A stretch of DNA of 46,617 nucleotides from Thermotalea metallivorans (GCF_001562415.1 NZ_LOEE01000004.1:1-46617); one strand, 5' to 3'. Counted from the first letter of the stretch, positions 16,913-26,347 are shown. Numbers and translations: made by a program. The notes: a model not told the origin generated them from the sequence alone.

Positions 16913-17679
16913 AAAAAATATGGAAAGGCTTCTACATAGGAACCATCTACTTGTTTTTATATTTGCCGATTTTTTTATTGATTATCTACTCCTTTAACGA
17001 TTCAAAATATAGGGGTAACTGGAATGGCTTTACTTTCCGATGGTATCGGGAGCTCTTGAGAGATCACACCATTGTCAGTGCTTTGTATAATACCTTTGCC
17101 ATTGCTGTACTGTCCGCCCTTATTGCTACGATTATCGGAACTGCTGCAGCCATCGGGATTTATCATATGTCTCCCAAGGCGAAGACTGTATGGATGAATA
17201 TTACTTATTTACCTGTGCTGAATCCAGATATCGTAATCGGCATTTCTTTGCTGGCCCTTTTTGTCTGGATGAAGATGAAGCTGGGTTTTTTGACTTTGCT
17301 GCTGGCCCATGTTACTTTCAATATACCCTATGTGGTATTGGCAGTACTGCCGAAAATGTATCAATTGAATCCCTATTTAGAGGAAGCAGCACTGGATTTG
17401 GGAGCTACACCACTGCAGGCATTTTTTAAGGTAATCCTGCCGGAAATCCTGCCAGGAGTGATTACAGGAGGGCTGTTGGCTTTTACCTTATCTTTGGATG
17501 ATTTTATGGTAAGTTTTTTCACAACGGGATCGGGGGTAAATACACTGTCTATCAAGGTGTATTCCATGACAAAACTGGGAGTAAGCCCGAAAATCAATGC
17601 CTTGTCCACGATTCTGTTTGTGGGGGTATTGGGCCTGCTGGCAATATTGCAGCGGAGGGCAAACAATATGAAAGAATGA
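16906..17679 (+). CDS. potC: PotC, spermidine/putrescine ABC permease
   Basis: A 257-residue permease with about six membrane segments and the EAA loop EAALDLGATPLQAFFKVILPEILPG. The frame is open further upstream, but that part overlaps potB deeply and lacks a start signal. The GTG codons at 16906 and 16909 lie after the purine-rich GGGAGGGGGG and give the normal length and an N-terminal [17 protein letters not shown] membrane segment. It pairs with PotB to form the channel. Confidence 0.92.
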   Translation: MVKKIWKGFYIGTIYLFLYLPIFLLIIYSFNDSKYRGNWNGFTFRWYRELLRDHTIVSALYNTFAIAVLSALIATIIGTAAAIGIYHMSPKAKTVWMNITYLPVLNPDIVIGISLLALFVWMKMKLGFLTLLLAHVTFNIPYVVLAVLPKMYQLNPYLEEAALDLGATPLQAFFKVILPEILPGVITGGLLAFTLSLDDFMVSFFTTGSGVNTLSIKVYSMTKLGVSPKINALSTILFVGVLGLLAILQRRANNMKE

Positions 17680-17693
17680 GAGGGTGAGTGGCT

Positions 17694-18746
17694 ATGAAGA
17701 AAATATGGTCTATCCTTGGGGTATGTCTTCTCCTTTTGTCCCTTGCAGCCTGTGGAAAGGGAGAAACTAACGAACAGGGATATTACAACAGACTGAATGT
17801 CTACAACTGGGGAGATTATATTGACCCCCAAGTACTGGAGGATTTTGAGAAGGAATACGGCATCAAAATCAACTATGAAAACTATGCCAATAATGAGGAA
17901 ATGCTGGCCAAGATTCAGGCGGGAGGAACGGATTACGATGTGATTTTTCCTTCCGAGTACATGGTGGAGGCCATGATCAAGCAAGGATTGCTTCAAAAAC
18001 TGGATATGAATCATCTGCCCAATTTCAAATACATCGGAGATCAGTTTAAAAACCTTCCCTATGATCCCGGCAATCAATATTCTGTGCCTTATTTCTGGGG
18101 AACCATGGGTATTATCTATAACACGAAAAAAGTACAGGAGCCCGTAGACAGTTGGGAAGCCCTGTGGGATGAAAGATACAAGGGTGATATTTTGATGCTG
18201 GACAGCGCTAGGGATACCATCGGCATTGCTTTGAAAAAGCTGGGGTATTCCTTGAATACGAGAAATATCGAAGAATTGGAAAAGGCCAAAGAAGAGTTGA
18301 TCCGGCAAAAGCCCCTGGTAAAGGCCTATGAAGTGGATGCATATAAGGATATGATGATTGCAGGGGAGGCGGCTATGGCTTTAACTTGGTCCGGAGACGC
18401 CATGCTGTTGACTGAAGAGAATCCTGATTTGGCCTATGTAATCCCTAAGGAGGGAACCAATCTCTGGTTTGATGCCATAGCCATCCCTATTACCAGCAAA
18501 CACAAGAGAGAGGCGGAATTGTTCATCAACTATATGATGCGGCCGGAAGTAGCGGCAAAATGTGCTGCGTACGTAAAATATGCTACACCCAATGAAGCGG
18601 CAAAAGAATTGTTGCCCAAGGAGGTTATTGAGAACGAGTTGTCTTATCCCAAGGGAAATATCATGGAAAAAGGGGAAGTCTTCGTAGATCTGGGCGAGTT
18701 TACAACAGAATATGACCGTGTATGGACGGAATTGAAAGCAAAATAG
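17694..18746 (+). CDS. potD: PotD, polyamine-binding lipoprotein
   Basis: A 350-residue extracellular substrate-binding lipoprotein. Signal peptide MKKIWSILGVCLLLLS, lipobox LAAC with C20 as the lipidated residue. The mature part has the PotD signature VYNWGDYIDPQVLEDFEKEYGI and the ligand-pocket segments DVIFPSEYMVE, VPYFWGTMGIIYN and LTWSGDAML. ATG 17694 is preferred to GTG 17688, being better spaced from GAGAGGGTGA. Last gene of the operon, followed by a terminator. Confidence 0.94.
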   Translation: MKKIWSILGVCLLLLSLAACGKGETNEQGYYNRLNVYNWGDYIDPQVLEDFEKEYGIKINYENYANNEEMLAKIQAGGTDYDVIFPSEYMVEAMIKQGLLQKLDMNHLPNFKYIGDQFKNLPYDPGNQYSVPYFWGTMGIIYNTKKVQEPVDSWEALWDERYKGDILMLDSARDTIGIALKKLGYSLNTRNIEELEKAKEELIRQKPLVKAYEVDAYKDMMIAGEAAMALTWSGDAMLLTEENPDLAYVIPKEGTNLWFDAIAIPITSKHKREAELFINYMMRPEVAAKCAAYVKYATPNEAAKELLPKEVIENELSYPKGNIMEKGEVFVDLGEFTTEYDRVWTELKAK

Positions 18747-18776
18747 GACGGGATGGATACTCGTCCTTTTTCTTTT
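18745..18776 (+). terminator. intrinsic terminator after potD
   Basis: AGGACG and CGTCCT arms with an 11-nt loop, then a T-rich run interrupted by one C; the stem starts within the potD stop codon. Confidence 0.8.
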
Positions 18777-18908
18777 GGAAAAGGAGAGAATAGGCTTTTT
18801 AAATTTTAAAAATATATAGAAAATTTACACAAACCTATATAAATTTACAAACTTTATATGATAAAATATTTTTGCACGGAAAGTGCAAGCAAAAAGGAGG
18901 GATTGGAA

Positions 18909-21900
18909 ATGAAGGGAATCTTTAGAAAAGCTTCCGCATGGCTGCTCGTCCTTGCCATGGTACTTTCGATGGTCATACCGGGCGGTATGGTGTATGCAGA
19001 TGGAGGCCAAGTAAAAATTACAATACTGGCTACCAGCGACATACATGGTCGTATCTATCCTTGGGATTATGCAATTGATTCGGCTACGGACAACACAGGG
19101 TTTGCCAAGGTGTATTCGGTAGTAAAAGAGGTAAGGAAGGAAAATCCCAATACCATCTTGATTGACAACGGGGATACGATTCAAGACAACATGGCTTCTC
19201 TGTTCAATGGCGAGGAAATCCATCCGATGGTGCAAGCCATGAATATGATGGGCTATGATGCCTGGACCTTGGGGAACCATGAGTTTAATTTTGGTCTTGA
19301 TGTGCTTGGCAGAGCCATCAAAGGATCCAAGGCACCGGTGCTGGCGGCAAATATTTATAAAGCGGACGGAACAAGATTTGTAAAACCATACATCATTAAG
19401 GAAGTACAGGGGGTAAAAATTGCTATTGTGGGGATGATTTCTCCCCATATTCCCAGATGGGAGGCCAGTACACCCAAGAATTTTGAAGGGTTGACTTTTA
19501 CAGAGCCGGCAGAAGAAACAAAGAAAGTATTGGCTGAATTAAAAGGGAAAGCAGATATCATTATCGGATCTTACCATATCGGAGAAGAAGGGGAATATGG
19601 ATCTCAGGGAGTTGGGGATATCGTAAAGGAAAATCCTGAATTTGCTGCAATGATCGCCGGCCATGCCCATTCGGACATTCCCGGCAAGGACATAAACGGG
19701 GTACTGATTGTGGAGCCAAAGGCCTATGGCAATAAAGTATCCAGAATTGACTTTACTTTAGAGCAAAAGGACGGAAAATGGGTTATAGTAGATCAAAACA
19801 GCCAAAATATTGATACAAAAGGGTATCCGTCCGATAGGGAAATGGAAGAGGCATTCAAAACCTATCATGATAGAGCAAGGGAAGAGGTCAATACGGTTAT
19901 CGGAAAGGTAACGGCAAACTTCCTGGATAATGTAAATGTTTTGCCCGGAATTCCAACAGCCCAAGTGCAGGATACGGCACTGATTGATTTCATCAATGAA
20001 GTGCAAATGCATTACACGGGTGCCGATGTATCGGCAGCAGCACTGTTTGACGCAAAGTCCAACGTATTGGCAGGAGATTTCAAAAAGAAAGATGTGGCCA
20101 ATATCTATAAATATGAGAATACGTTGATGGCTGTGAAGGTTACAGGAAAAGAATTAAAGGCGTTTATGGAAGAGTATGGGGGAAAATATTTTAATACATA
20201 TCAGCCTGGCGATGTGACCATCAGTTTTGACCCCAATATTAGAGGATATAATTTTGATATGTTTGCGGGTGTAGATTATGAAATTGATATTTCTAAGCCT
20301 GCGGGGCAGAGAATTACAAACCTGAAATTCAAAGGCAAGCCCGTAACCGATGATATGGAGCTGACCCTTGCTGTAAATAATTACAGATACGGAGGATTAT
20401 TAAAGGCGGGCATCATTCGTGGAGAAAACAAGGTTTATGACTCCTATGAGAAATATGGTGATGCTGGAAGAATTCGGGATCTGATTGTAAAATACGTTCA
20501 GGAAAAAGGTACCATCACGCCAAAGACAGATCATAACTGGAAGATTGTAGGGGCAGATTTGAATCATGTCCTAAAGGATGAAGTCTATGACCTGGTAAAA
20601 AAAGGTCACATGGTTATCCCCACATCGGCTGATGGAAGAACGCCCAATGTAAAAGCACTAAATGTTTATGATTTGATTCGGGCCGGTAAATTGCCCTACA
20701 AGAATATTACGATTCTGCATACAAACGATACCCACAGCAGAATCGAATGGGGAAAAAATGATGGGATGGGATTCGATAAGATTGCAACCATGGTAAGAAA
20801 TATGAAGGCAAAGAATCCTAATACGCTGGTAATAGATGCCGGTGATGCATTCCACGGTCAAACCATTGCTACCTTGGGAAAAGGTGAAAGTGTGGCCAAA
20901 GTCATGGACAAAATCGGCTATGATGCAATGGCACCGGGCAACCATGATTTTAACTATGGACAAGAAAGATTGCTTGCATTGGATCAGATGACAAAATTTC
21001 CGATTCTGGCTGCCAATATCAAGAAAGCAGATGGAACAAATCTGTTGACTCCTTATGTGATCAAAGAGATGGATGGCATCAAGGTAGGGATTTTCGGTTT
21101 AGCAACACCGGAGACAGCCTACAAGACCCACCCGAACAATGTAAAAGGATTAGTCTTTGAGGATCCTGTGAAGGCTGCCGGTGAAATGGTAAAGGAACTT
21201 CAGAGTAAGACCGATGTCATTGTGGCTGTGACCCATCTTGGTTTGGACGAAAGCAGTATGGACACAAGCAAAAAGGTGGCTGAAAATGTGGATGGCATTG
21301 ATATAATCATCGACGGACACAGTCATACTGTATTAAAGAACGGGCTTGCAGTTGGAAAGACATTGATTGCCCAAGCGGGAGAGTATGATAAAAATCTGGG
21401 GATTGTGGATTTATATCTGAAAGACGGCAAGGTTGTCCATAAATATGCTACGTTGTTTGGAAAGGCAGCAGCGGAAGGCATTGGGGCCGATGGAGATATA
21501 AAAGCATTGATAGCAGCTATCAAAGGGGAAAATGAAAAAATCACTTCCGTCGTAGTAGGCAAATCCTCCGTAACCTTGGATGGGGAGAGGGGGCATGTAA
21601 GAACCGGCGAGACCAATCTGGGCAATCTCATCACCGATGCAATGCTGGAAGTCACAAAGGCGGATGTGGCCCTAACGAACGGCGGCGGCATCAGGGCTTC
21701 TATCAATGAAGGCGAGATTACCAAAGGTGAAGTGATTACCGTGCTGCCCTTTGGAAACTATGTGGTGGTGAAGGCATTAAAAGGATCTGATCTTTTGGCA
21801 GCCCTAGAGCACGGTGTCAGTGCCTATCCCAATGAAGCCGGTCATTTTGCCCATGTGGCAGGTTTGACCTATAAGTTTAACCCCAATAAGCCTGCGGGGC

Positions 21901-22325
21901 AAAGAATTACGGAAGTTATGGTAGGCGGGGAAAAGTTGGATATAAATAAAACCTACAAAGTGGCTACCAATGATTTCTTGGCCGCCGGCGGGGATAAATA
22001 TGATATGTTCAAGACTGCCCCTACCCTTGGGGAATATCCCGGATTGGATGAAATCACCATCCAATATATTGCAGCCAAAGGTACGGTAGATGCAAAGGTA
22101 CAAGGGCGAATCGTGGCTGCTGAGCAAGCACCAGTCCTCGAAAAGGCTCCGATGCAGGAGAAGGTGCCGACTGCTGAAAAGGTGAAGGAATATACCGTAA
22201 AGGCCGGAGATGTGTTGTGGAAAATTGCCAAGCAATTTGGCCTGTCCTATGAAAAATTGGTTGAATTCAACAACATAAAAAATCCTCACCGGATCTTCCC
22301 GGGACAAAAACTGTTGATTCCCTAA
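18909..22325 (+). CDS. secreted dual-unit nucleotidase / 2',3'-cyclic phosphodiesterase with LysM (YfkN-like)
   Basis: An 1138-residue exported enzyme that should release phosphate and nucleosides from nucleotides outside the cell. Signal peptide 1-30 (ending MVYADGG). Unit one (about 37-590): metallophosphatase with SDIHGR (43-48), DNGDT, GNHEFNFG and GHAHSD, then a nucleotidase C-terminal domain. Unit two (about 598-1065): NDTHSR, DAGDAFHGQ, GNHDFNYG, DGHSHT, then a C-terminal domain with TNGGGIR. Residues 1094-1138 form a LysM domain (YTVKAGDVLWKIA...IFPGQKLLIP) for wall binding. The plan is that of YfkN of Bacillus, but with LysM in place of a sortase signal. ATG 18909 follows AAGGAGGG. 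It is a single-gene unit downstream of pot. Confidence 0.93.
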   Translation: MKGIFRKASAWLLVLAMVLSMVIPGGMVYADGGQVKITILATSDIHGRIYPWDYAIDSATDNTGFAKVYSVVKEVRKENPNTILIDNGDTIQDNMASLFNGEEIHPMVQAMNMMGYDAWTLGNHEFNFGLDVLGRAIKGSKAPVLAANIYKADGTRFVKPYIIKEVQGVKIAIVGMISPHIPRWEASTPKNFEGLTFTEPAEETKKVLAELKGKADIIIGSYHIGEEGEYGSQGVGDIVKENPEFAAMIAGHAHSDIPGKDINGVLIVEPKAYGNKVSRIDFTLEQKDGKWVIVDQNSQNIDTKGYPSDREMEEAFKTYHDRAREEVNTVIGKVTANFLDNVNVLPGIPTAQVQDTALIDFINEVQMHYTGADVSAAALFDAKSNVLAGDFKKKDVANIYKYENTLMAVKVTGKELKAFMEEYGGKYFNTYQPGDVTISFDPNIRGYNFDMFAGVDYEIDISKPAGQRITNLKFKGKPVTDDMELTLAVNNYRYGGLLKAGIIRGENKVYDSYEKYGDAGRIRDLIVKYVQEKGTITPKTDHNWKIVGADLNHVLKDEVYDLVKKGHMVIPTSADGRTPNVKALNVYDLIRAGKLPYKNITILHTNDTHSRIEWGKNDGMGFDKIATMVRNMKAKNPNTLVIDAGDAFHGQTIATLGKGESVAKVMDKIGYDAMAPGNHDFNYGQERLLALDQMTKFPILAANIKKADGTNLLTPYVIKEMDGIKVGIFGLATPETAYKTHPNNVKGLVFEDPVKAAGEMVKELQSKTDVIVAVTHLGLDESSMDTSKKVAENVDGIDIIIDGHSHTVLKNGLAVGKTLIAQAGEYDKNLGIVDLYLKDGKVVHKYATLFGKAAAEGIGADGDIKALIAAIKGENEKITSVVVGKSSVTLDGERGHVRTGETNLGNLITDAMLEVTKADVALTNGGGIRASINEGEITKGEVITVLPFGNYVVVKALKGSDLLAALEHGVSAYPNEAGHFAHVAGLTYKFNPNKPAGQRITEVMVGGEKLDINKTYKVATNDFLAAGGDKYDMFKTAPTLGEYPGLDEITIQYIAAKGTVDAKVQGRIVAAEQAPVLEKAPMQEKVPTAEKVKEYTVKAGDVLWKIAKQFGLSYEKLVEFNNIKNPHRIFPGQKLLIP

Positions 22326-22332
22326 AATGATC

Positions 22333-22370
22333 GAAGGGCTGCCCAAAAGGGTGGCCTTTCAAATTTGTTT
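22333..22370 (+). terminator. terminator after the nucleotidase gene
   Basis: AAGGGCTGCCC pairs with GGGTGGCCTTT through G-U pairs, loop AAAA; only a loose T-rich tail (TTTGTTTT). Confidence 0.65.
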
Positions 22371-22398
22371 TCCTCAGTAGGATATAAATCTTTGATAA

Positions 22399-22430
22399 AC
22401 GTTAACCTAAATTAAATATAAAGTTGACAA
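22399..22430. promoter_or_regulatory. BirA-type biotin operator overlapping the bioY promoter
   Basis: Left half GTTAACC (22401-22407) and right half AGTTGACAA (22422-22430), 14 nt apart, match the known bacterial BirA pattern TTGTTAACC-N14-16-GGTTAACAA at 7 of 9 positions in each half. The right half contains the -35 box, so binding would block RNA polymerase. Confidence 0.72.
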
Positions 22431-22452
22431 AACGTCCGTCCTATAATATGAT
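22424..22452 (+). promoter_or_regulatory. bioY promoter
   Basis: TTGACA (22424-22429), 17-nt spacer, TATGAT (22447-22452), 37 nt before the bioY start. Confidence 0.85.
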
Positions 22453-22489
22453 AATAACAGATATACATAATACAAGGAGGAGAGAAAAG

Positions 22490-23068
22490 ATGAAATTAAA
22501 AACGCGAGACATGATCCTGATAGCTCTTTTTGCAGCCCTGACAGCCATTGGTGCATTTATTAAAATCTATAATCCATTTAATCCCCTGGTACCTTTTACC
22601 CTTCAATTTCTTTTCTGTGCCTTTGCTGGTACTTTGCTGGGTGCCAGATTAGGACTGTATTCCCAATTGCTTTATGTAGGAATTGGACTAATGGGGGTTC
22701 CTGTCTTTACAAAAGGTGGCGGGCCGTCCTATGTATTTCAGCCTACTTTTGGATATTTGCTGGGATTTATTTTCTGTGCATGGATTATAGGGAAATTTAC
22801 GGAGAATTTGAAAGAAGTAAAGTTTATGAAGGTATTCTTGCCTGTGGTGGCAGGTTTAATGGTCATATATGGAATAGGCGTACCTTATCTGTATCTCATT
22901 GTAAATCAGTATTTGGGTAAGTCCATGTCCTTTGGAGCCGCATTGGCCGCAGGATTTACGCCTTACATTTTACCGGATCTCTGCTTAAGTGCCCTCATTG
23001 CCTTCACCTCTGTGAAAGTGATTCCTAGTTTAAGGCGGGCAGGCTATGTAGATGTTAAACAAAATTAA
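22490..23068 (+). CDS. bioY: BioY, biotin ECF-transporter substrate-binding subunit
   Basis: A 192-residue integral membrane S-component for biotin uptake with about six hydrophobic segments. Family blocks: ALFAALTAIGAFI near the N-terminus, PFTLQFLFCAFAGTLLGARLG, and GGPSYVFQPTFGYLLGF. ATG 22490 follows AAGGAGG (22474-22480). First gene of the biotin operon, 14 nt before bioB, so uptake and the last synthetic steps are under the same BirA-like control. EcfA/EcfT energising subunits are not in the window. Confidence 0.95.
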   Translation: MKLKTRDMILIALFAALTAIGAFIKIYNPFNPLVPFTLQFLFCAFAGTLLGARLGLYSQLLYVGIGLMGVPVFTKGGGPSYVFQPTFGYLLGFIFCAWIIGKFTENLKEVKFMKVFLPVVAGLMVIYGIGVPYLYLIVNQYLGKSMSFGAALAAGFTPYILPDLCLSALIAFTSVKVIPSLRRAGYVDVKQN

Positions 23069-23082
23069 GGGGCGAAAAAACG

Positions 23083-24060
23083 ATGATGCAATTGATCCAT
23101 GAGATAAAGGAGAAGGTTCTGAACGGGGAAAAGATTACCTTTGAGGAAGCTATGAAGTTAATTTCCATTGAAGAAGGAGATATGGAATCCTTGGAGGCTC
23201 TATATGCAGGGGCCAATGAAATACGGAAAAAATTTGCAGGAAATCGAGCAGATTTGTGTACTATTATGAATGCCAAATCCGGCAAATGCTCTGAAGATTG
23301 CAAATATTGCGCCCAGTCAGGGCATTATCATACAGGAATTCAAGAGTATGATCTGGTAGATTATGAGCAGGTGATAGAGAGGGCAAAGGAAATGGAAAGG
23401 GAAGGAGCCCATCGATTTTCCCTTGTGACCAGCGGAAGAGGTGTAGATGGGGAGGAATTTGAGAAGCTGTTGGAAATGTATCACCGATTACGTAAGGAGA
23501 CCCGTCTCAAGATCTGTGCCTCCCACGGCATTATATCCTATGAGCAGGCTATGAAGCTGAAGGAGGCCGGGGTAAGCATGTATCATCACAATGTGGAAAC
23601 CAGCAGGGATTACTATGGAGAAATTTGCACGACCCATGCTTATGAGGATCGTATAGATACTATCCGCAATGTGCAAAGAGCGGGGATGGAGTTGTGCTGT
23701 GGCGGGATTATAGGGATGGGTGAATCTGTAGAAGATCGTGTGAAGATGGCCTTTGAGATCAGCCAATTGGGAGTTAAATCGATCCCCATCAATATTCTCA
23801 ACCCTATTCCGGGTACACCCTTGGGGGATCTTGAGACCCTATCCCCCATTGAAGCTTTAAAGACAATGGCCCTTTATCGATTTGTGATTCCCGACTGCTA
23901 TATCCGCTATGCCGGTGGAAGGATGATCTTGGGAGAGCTTCAAAACATCGGTTTTAGGGCAGGAGTGAATGCTGCCCTGGTAGGAAACTATCTGACGACG
24001 ATCGGAAGCAAAATAGAGGATGATATCAACATGGTCCGATGTGAGGGGTTTGAGTTATAG
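23083..24060 (+). CDS. bioB: BioB, biotin synthase
   Basis: A 325-residue radical-SAM enzyme that inserts sulfur into dethiobiotin. [4Fe-4S] motif C69-X3-C73-X2-C76 (CSEDCKYC) followed by AQSGHY; the [2Fe-2S]-site cysteines lie in KICASHG and LCCGGIIGMGE, and the C-terminal YIRYAGGR carries the conserved arginine. Length normal. Start ATG 23083, with a second ATG one codon on. It is followed by a strong terminator before bioD. Confidence 0.97.
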   Translation: MMQLIHEIKEKVLNGEKITFEEAMKLISIEEGDMESLEALYAGANEIRKKFAGNRADLCTIMNAKSGKCSEDCKYCAQSGHYHTGIQEYDLVDYEQVIERAKEMEREGAHRFSLVTSGRGVDGEEFEKLLEMYHRLRKETRLKICASHGIISYEQAMKLKEAGVSMYHHNVETSRDYYGEICTTHAYEDRIDTIRNVQRAGMELCCGGIIGMGESVEDRVKMAFEISQLGVKSIPINILNPIPGTPLGDLETLSPIEALKTMALYRFVIPDCYIRYAGGRMILGELQNIGFRAGVNAALVGNYLTTIGSKIEDDINMVRCEGFEL

Positions 24061-24066
24061 TATTTG

Positions 24067-24101
24067 AAAACACATGGCATTTTCCAAGCCATGTGTTTTT
24101 T
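24067..24101 (+). terminator. strong hairpin terminator between bioB and bioD
   Basis: AAAACACATGGC pairs with GCCATGTGTTTT around a 10-nt loop, then six T. It would limit or stop transcription into bioD unless bioD has its own promoter. Confidence 0.88.
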
Positions 24102-24206
24102 CGAATATCCCTATTTTCAAAAGATATTTTCAGCAAAGAAAATTTGGCTGGGGACAGTATAGACAATATTGGATAGAATTTAATTTGAAGGGAAAGAGGT
24201 GCAAGG

Positions 24207-24947
24207 ATGGCCAAAGGGATTTTTATTGTGGGAACGGATACGGATGTGGGGAAAACTGTGGTTACGGCAGGATTGGTTTATCTGCTCAGAAAAAACGGAT
24301 ATCATGCTGCAAGTTTTAAAGCTGTCCAGAGCGGTGGGATCCAATGGGAGGAGAAGCTGGTTTCATCTGATGCTCGATTTGTAAAGGAGGTATCCCAATG
24401 GGAAGAGGTACAGGAGAACATCTGCGGATATTGTTTAAAAACACCTGTATCCCCTCACTTGGCGGCCCGTTTGGAGGGGTTAAAACTGGAGAAATCTGTG
24501 ATCTTGGAAAAATATCAGGCGCTATGTAATCAATATGATTATGTTATCGTAGAAGGGAGTGGGGGGTTGATTGTTCCACTGATTAATCCAAACTATATGG
24601 TGCATCATCTGGTTAAGGACCTGGATCTACCCGTGGTGGTGGTAGCAAGAACTGGCGTGGGAACCATCAACCATACGGTTTTGACAGTGAAATATGGGCA
24701 ACACATGGGGTTGGAAGTAAAAGGAATCATTATGAACGGCTATACGGGGAAAATCGCTGAGAAAGATAATATGCAGGTTATCCAAGACCTTACCGGAGTT
24801 CCTGTTATCGGGGTGATCAATAGACTGCAGGGTATTGATGTAGAAAAAGGAGCTTTCGGTAATCTCCGAGAAGAATTTGAAAGAAAGATAGATATGAAAG
24901 TTTTTCTGAAAATGATGAAGGAAACAAAAGGATGTGGTAGAAAATGA
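24207..24947 (+). CDS. bioD: BioD, dethiobiotin synthetase
   Basis: A 246-residue P-loop enzyme that closes the ureido ring of dethiobiotin from DAPA, CO2 and ATP. Modified Walker A GTDTDVGKT (9-17), KAVQSGG substrate lysine region, and EGSGGLIVPL in the centre. ATG 24207 follows GAAAGAGGTG. It overlaps bioA by 4 nt (ATGA). The 105-nt gap after the terminator holds only a weak promoter candidate (TTGGCT, 17 nt, TATTGG at about 24147-24175). Confidence 0.95.
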   Translation: MAKGIFIVGTDTDVGKTVVTAGLVYLLRKNGYHAASFKAVQSGGIQWEEKLVSSDARFVKEVSQWEEVQENICGYCLKTPVSPHLAARLEGLKLEKSVILEKYQALCNQYDYVIVEGSGGLIVPLINPNYMVHHLVKDLDLPVVVVARTGVGTINHTVLTVKYGQHMGLEVKGIIMNGYTGKIAEKDNMQVIQDLTGVPVIGVINRLQGIDVEKGAFGNLREEFERKIDMKVFLKMMKETKGCGRK

Positions 24948-26284
24948 AGGAATTGCAGCAAAAAGACCTAAAATACATCTGGCACCCTTGTTCCCAGATG
25001 AAAGATTATGAAACCTTTCCCCCTATTGTTTTGGAAAGAGGGGAGGGCCCCTATCTCTATGACGTAGAGGGAAAACGCTATCTAGATGCTGTATCTTCTT
25101 GGTGGGTAAACCTGTTTGGACATAGCAACAAACGGATTAATAAAGTCATTGCGGAACAAGTAGGCAAACTGGAACATGCCATTTTCGCAAATTTTTCTCA
25201 TAAACCTGCCATTGAACTGGCTGAAAGAATTATAAACATTACGCCAAAAGGATTGAACAAAGTTTTCTTTGCTGACAACGGGTCCTCTGCCGTGGAAGTT
25301 GCCTTGAAGTTGAGCTTTCAATATTATCAGCAGACGGGCAAGAAAAAAAAGACAAGGTTTGTGGCCATCTCTGAAGCGTACCATGGGGAGACCCTAGGAG
25401 CTCTTTCTGCGGGAGATATTGATTTATATAACGAAATCTATAAACCTTTGTTGATGAAGACCTTTAAAGTAAAGGGCCCCGATTGCTATCGGTGTCCATA
25501 CCAAGAAACGAGGGAAACTTGCAGGGGAGACTGCTTCGAGCATATGGAGAAAATTGTGGTGGAACATCATGAAGAGATCGCCGGTATTCTCATTGAACCG
25601 ATGATTCAAGGGGCTGCAGGGATGAAAATCTATCCCGCCATATATCTGAAAAAGCTGAGAAAACTTTGTGATGATTATGATATACACTTCATTGCCGATG
25701 AAATTGCTGTGGGTTTTGGAAGGACGGGAACAATGTTTGCCTGTGAGCATGCAGGTATATCGCCGGATATCATGTGTCTGTCCAAAGGATTAACGGCCGG
25801 GTACATGCCCTTATCCTTAACTTTGGTGACAGATGAGATTTATGATGCTTTTTATGATGATTATATTCATCTAAAGGCTTTTATGCATAGCCACAGCTAC
25901 ACGGGAAATCCTATTGGATGTGCTATTGCCTGTGAATCCCTTCGAATTTTTGAGGATGAAAATATTTTAGAGAGAAATCAAAGGACCAGCTGCATGATTC
26001 GATCAAGAATGGAGGGACTCTTGGAATATCCCCATGTGGGAGAGTTCCGGCAGCTGGGGATGGTGGGTGCCATTGAACTGGTGAAAGATAAAAGAACTAA
26101 GGAAGGTTTTGATTGGAAGCAGAGGGTAGGATATGAGATTTATAAAATTGCTTTAAGGTACGGGGTTTTATTAAGACCCCTCGGGAATATAATCTATTTT
26201 ATGCCCCCCTATGTGATAGATGAGAAGGATATTGATTTGATGATTGGTACGGCAGAAAAAGCCATCACAGAGTACTTAGGATAA
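24944..26284 (+). CDS. bioA: BioA, DAPA aminotransferase
   Basis: A 446-residue class III PLP aminotransferase making 7,8-diaminopelargonate from KAPA. N-terminal IWHPCSQMKDYE and SSWWVNLFGH are BioA signatures; PLP lysine K281 lies in LSKGLTAGYMPLS; the cofactor DE pair is in FIADEIAVGFGRTG. A cysteine-rich insert (CYRCPYQETRETCRGDC) may bind metal or be a family trait. BioF and pimeloyl-CoA genes are absent from the cluster, so the KAPA source must lie elsewhere. Confidence 0.96.
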   Translation: MKELQQKDLKYIWHPCSQMKDYETFPPIVLERGEGPYLYDVEGKRYLDAVSSWWVNLFGHSNKRINKVIAEQVGKLEHAIFANFSHKPAIELAERIINITPKGLNKVFFADNGSSAVEVALKLSFQYYQQTGKKKKTRFVAISEAYHGETLGALSAGDIDLYNEIYKPLLMKTFKVKGPDCYRCPYQETRETCRGDCFEHMEKIVVEHHEEIAGILIEPMIQGAAGMKIYPAIYLKKLRKLCDDYDIHFIADEIAVGFGRTGTMFACEHAGISPDIMCLSKGLTAGYMPLSLTLVTDEIYDAFYDDYIHLKAFMHSHSYTGNPIGCAIACESLRIFEDENILERNQRTSCMIRSRMEGLLEYPHVGEFRQLGMVGAIELVKDKRTKEGFDWKQRVGYEIYKIALRYGVLLRPLGNIIYFMPPYVIDEKDIDLMIGTAEKAITEYLG

Positions 26285-26322
26285 TTATGAAAAGATCCTC
26301 TCGTGTTTTATTTAGAAAAGGA

Positions 26323-26347
26323 GCCCAGATCTGGGACAGATCTGGGC
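26323..26347. terminator. inverted repeat / terminator between convergent bioA and the minus-strand gene
   Basis: GCCCAGATC and GATCTGGGC, 7-nt loop. A T-rich tail (TCCTTTTC) exists only on the minus strand, so it mainly ends the minus-strand unit; an A/T hairpin with CCTATAAA/TTTATAGG arms at about 26377-26422 may serve bioA. Confidence 0.6.

Noticed and set aside
17373-18308. 311-codon minus-strand frame
   Set aside because: Antisense to potC and potD, both strongly identified.
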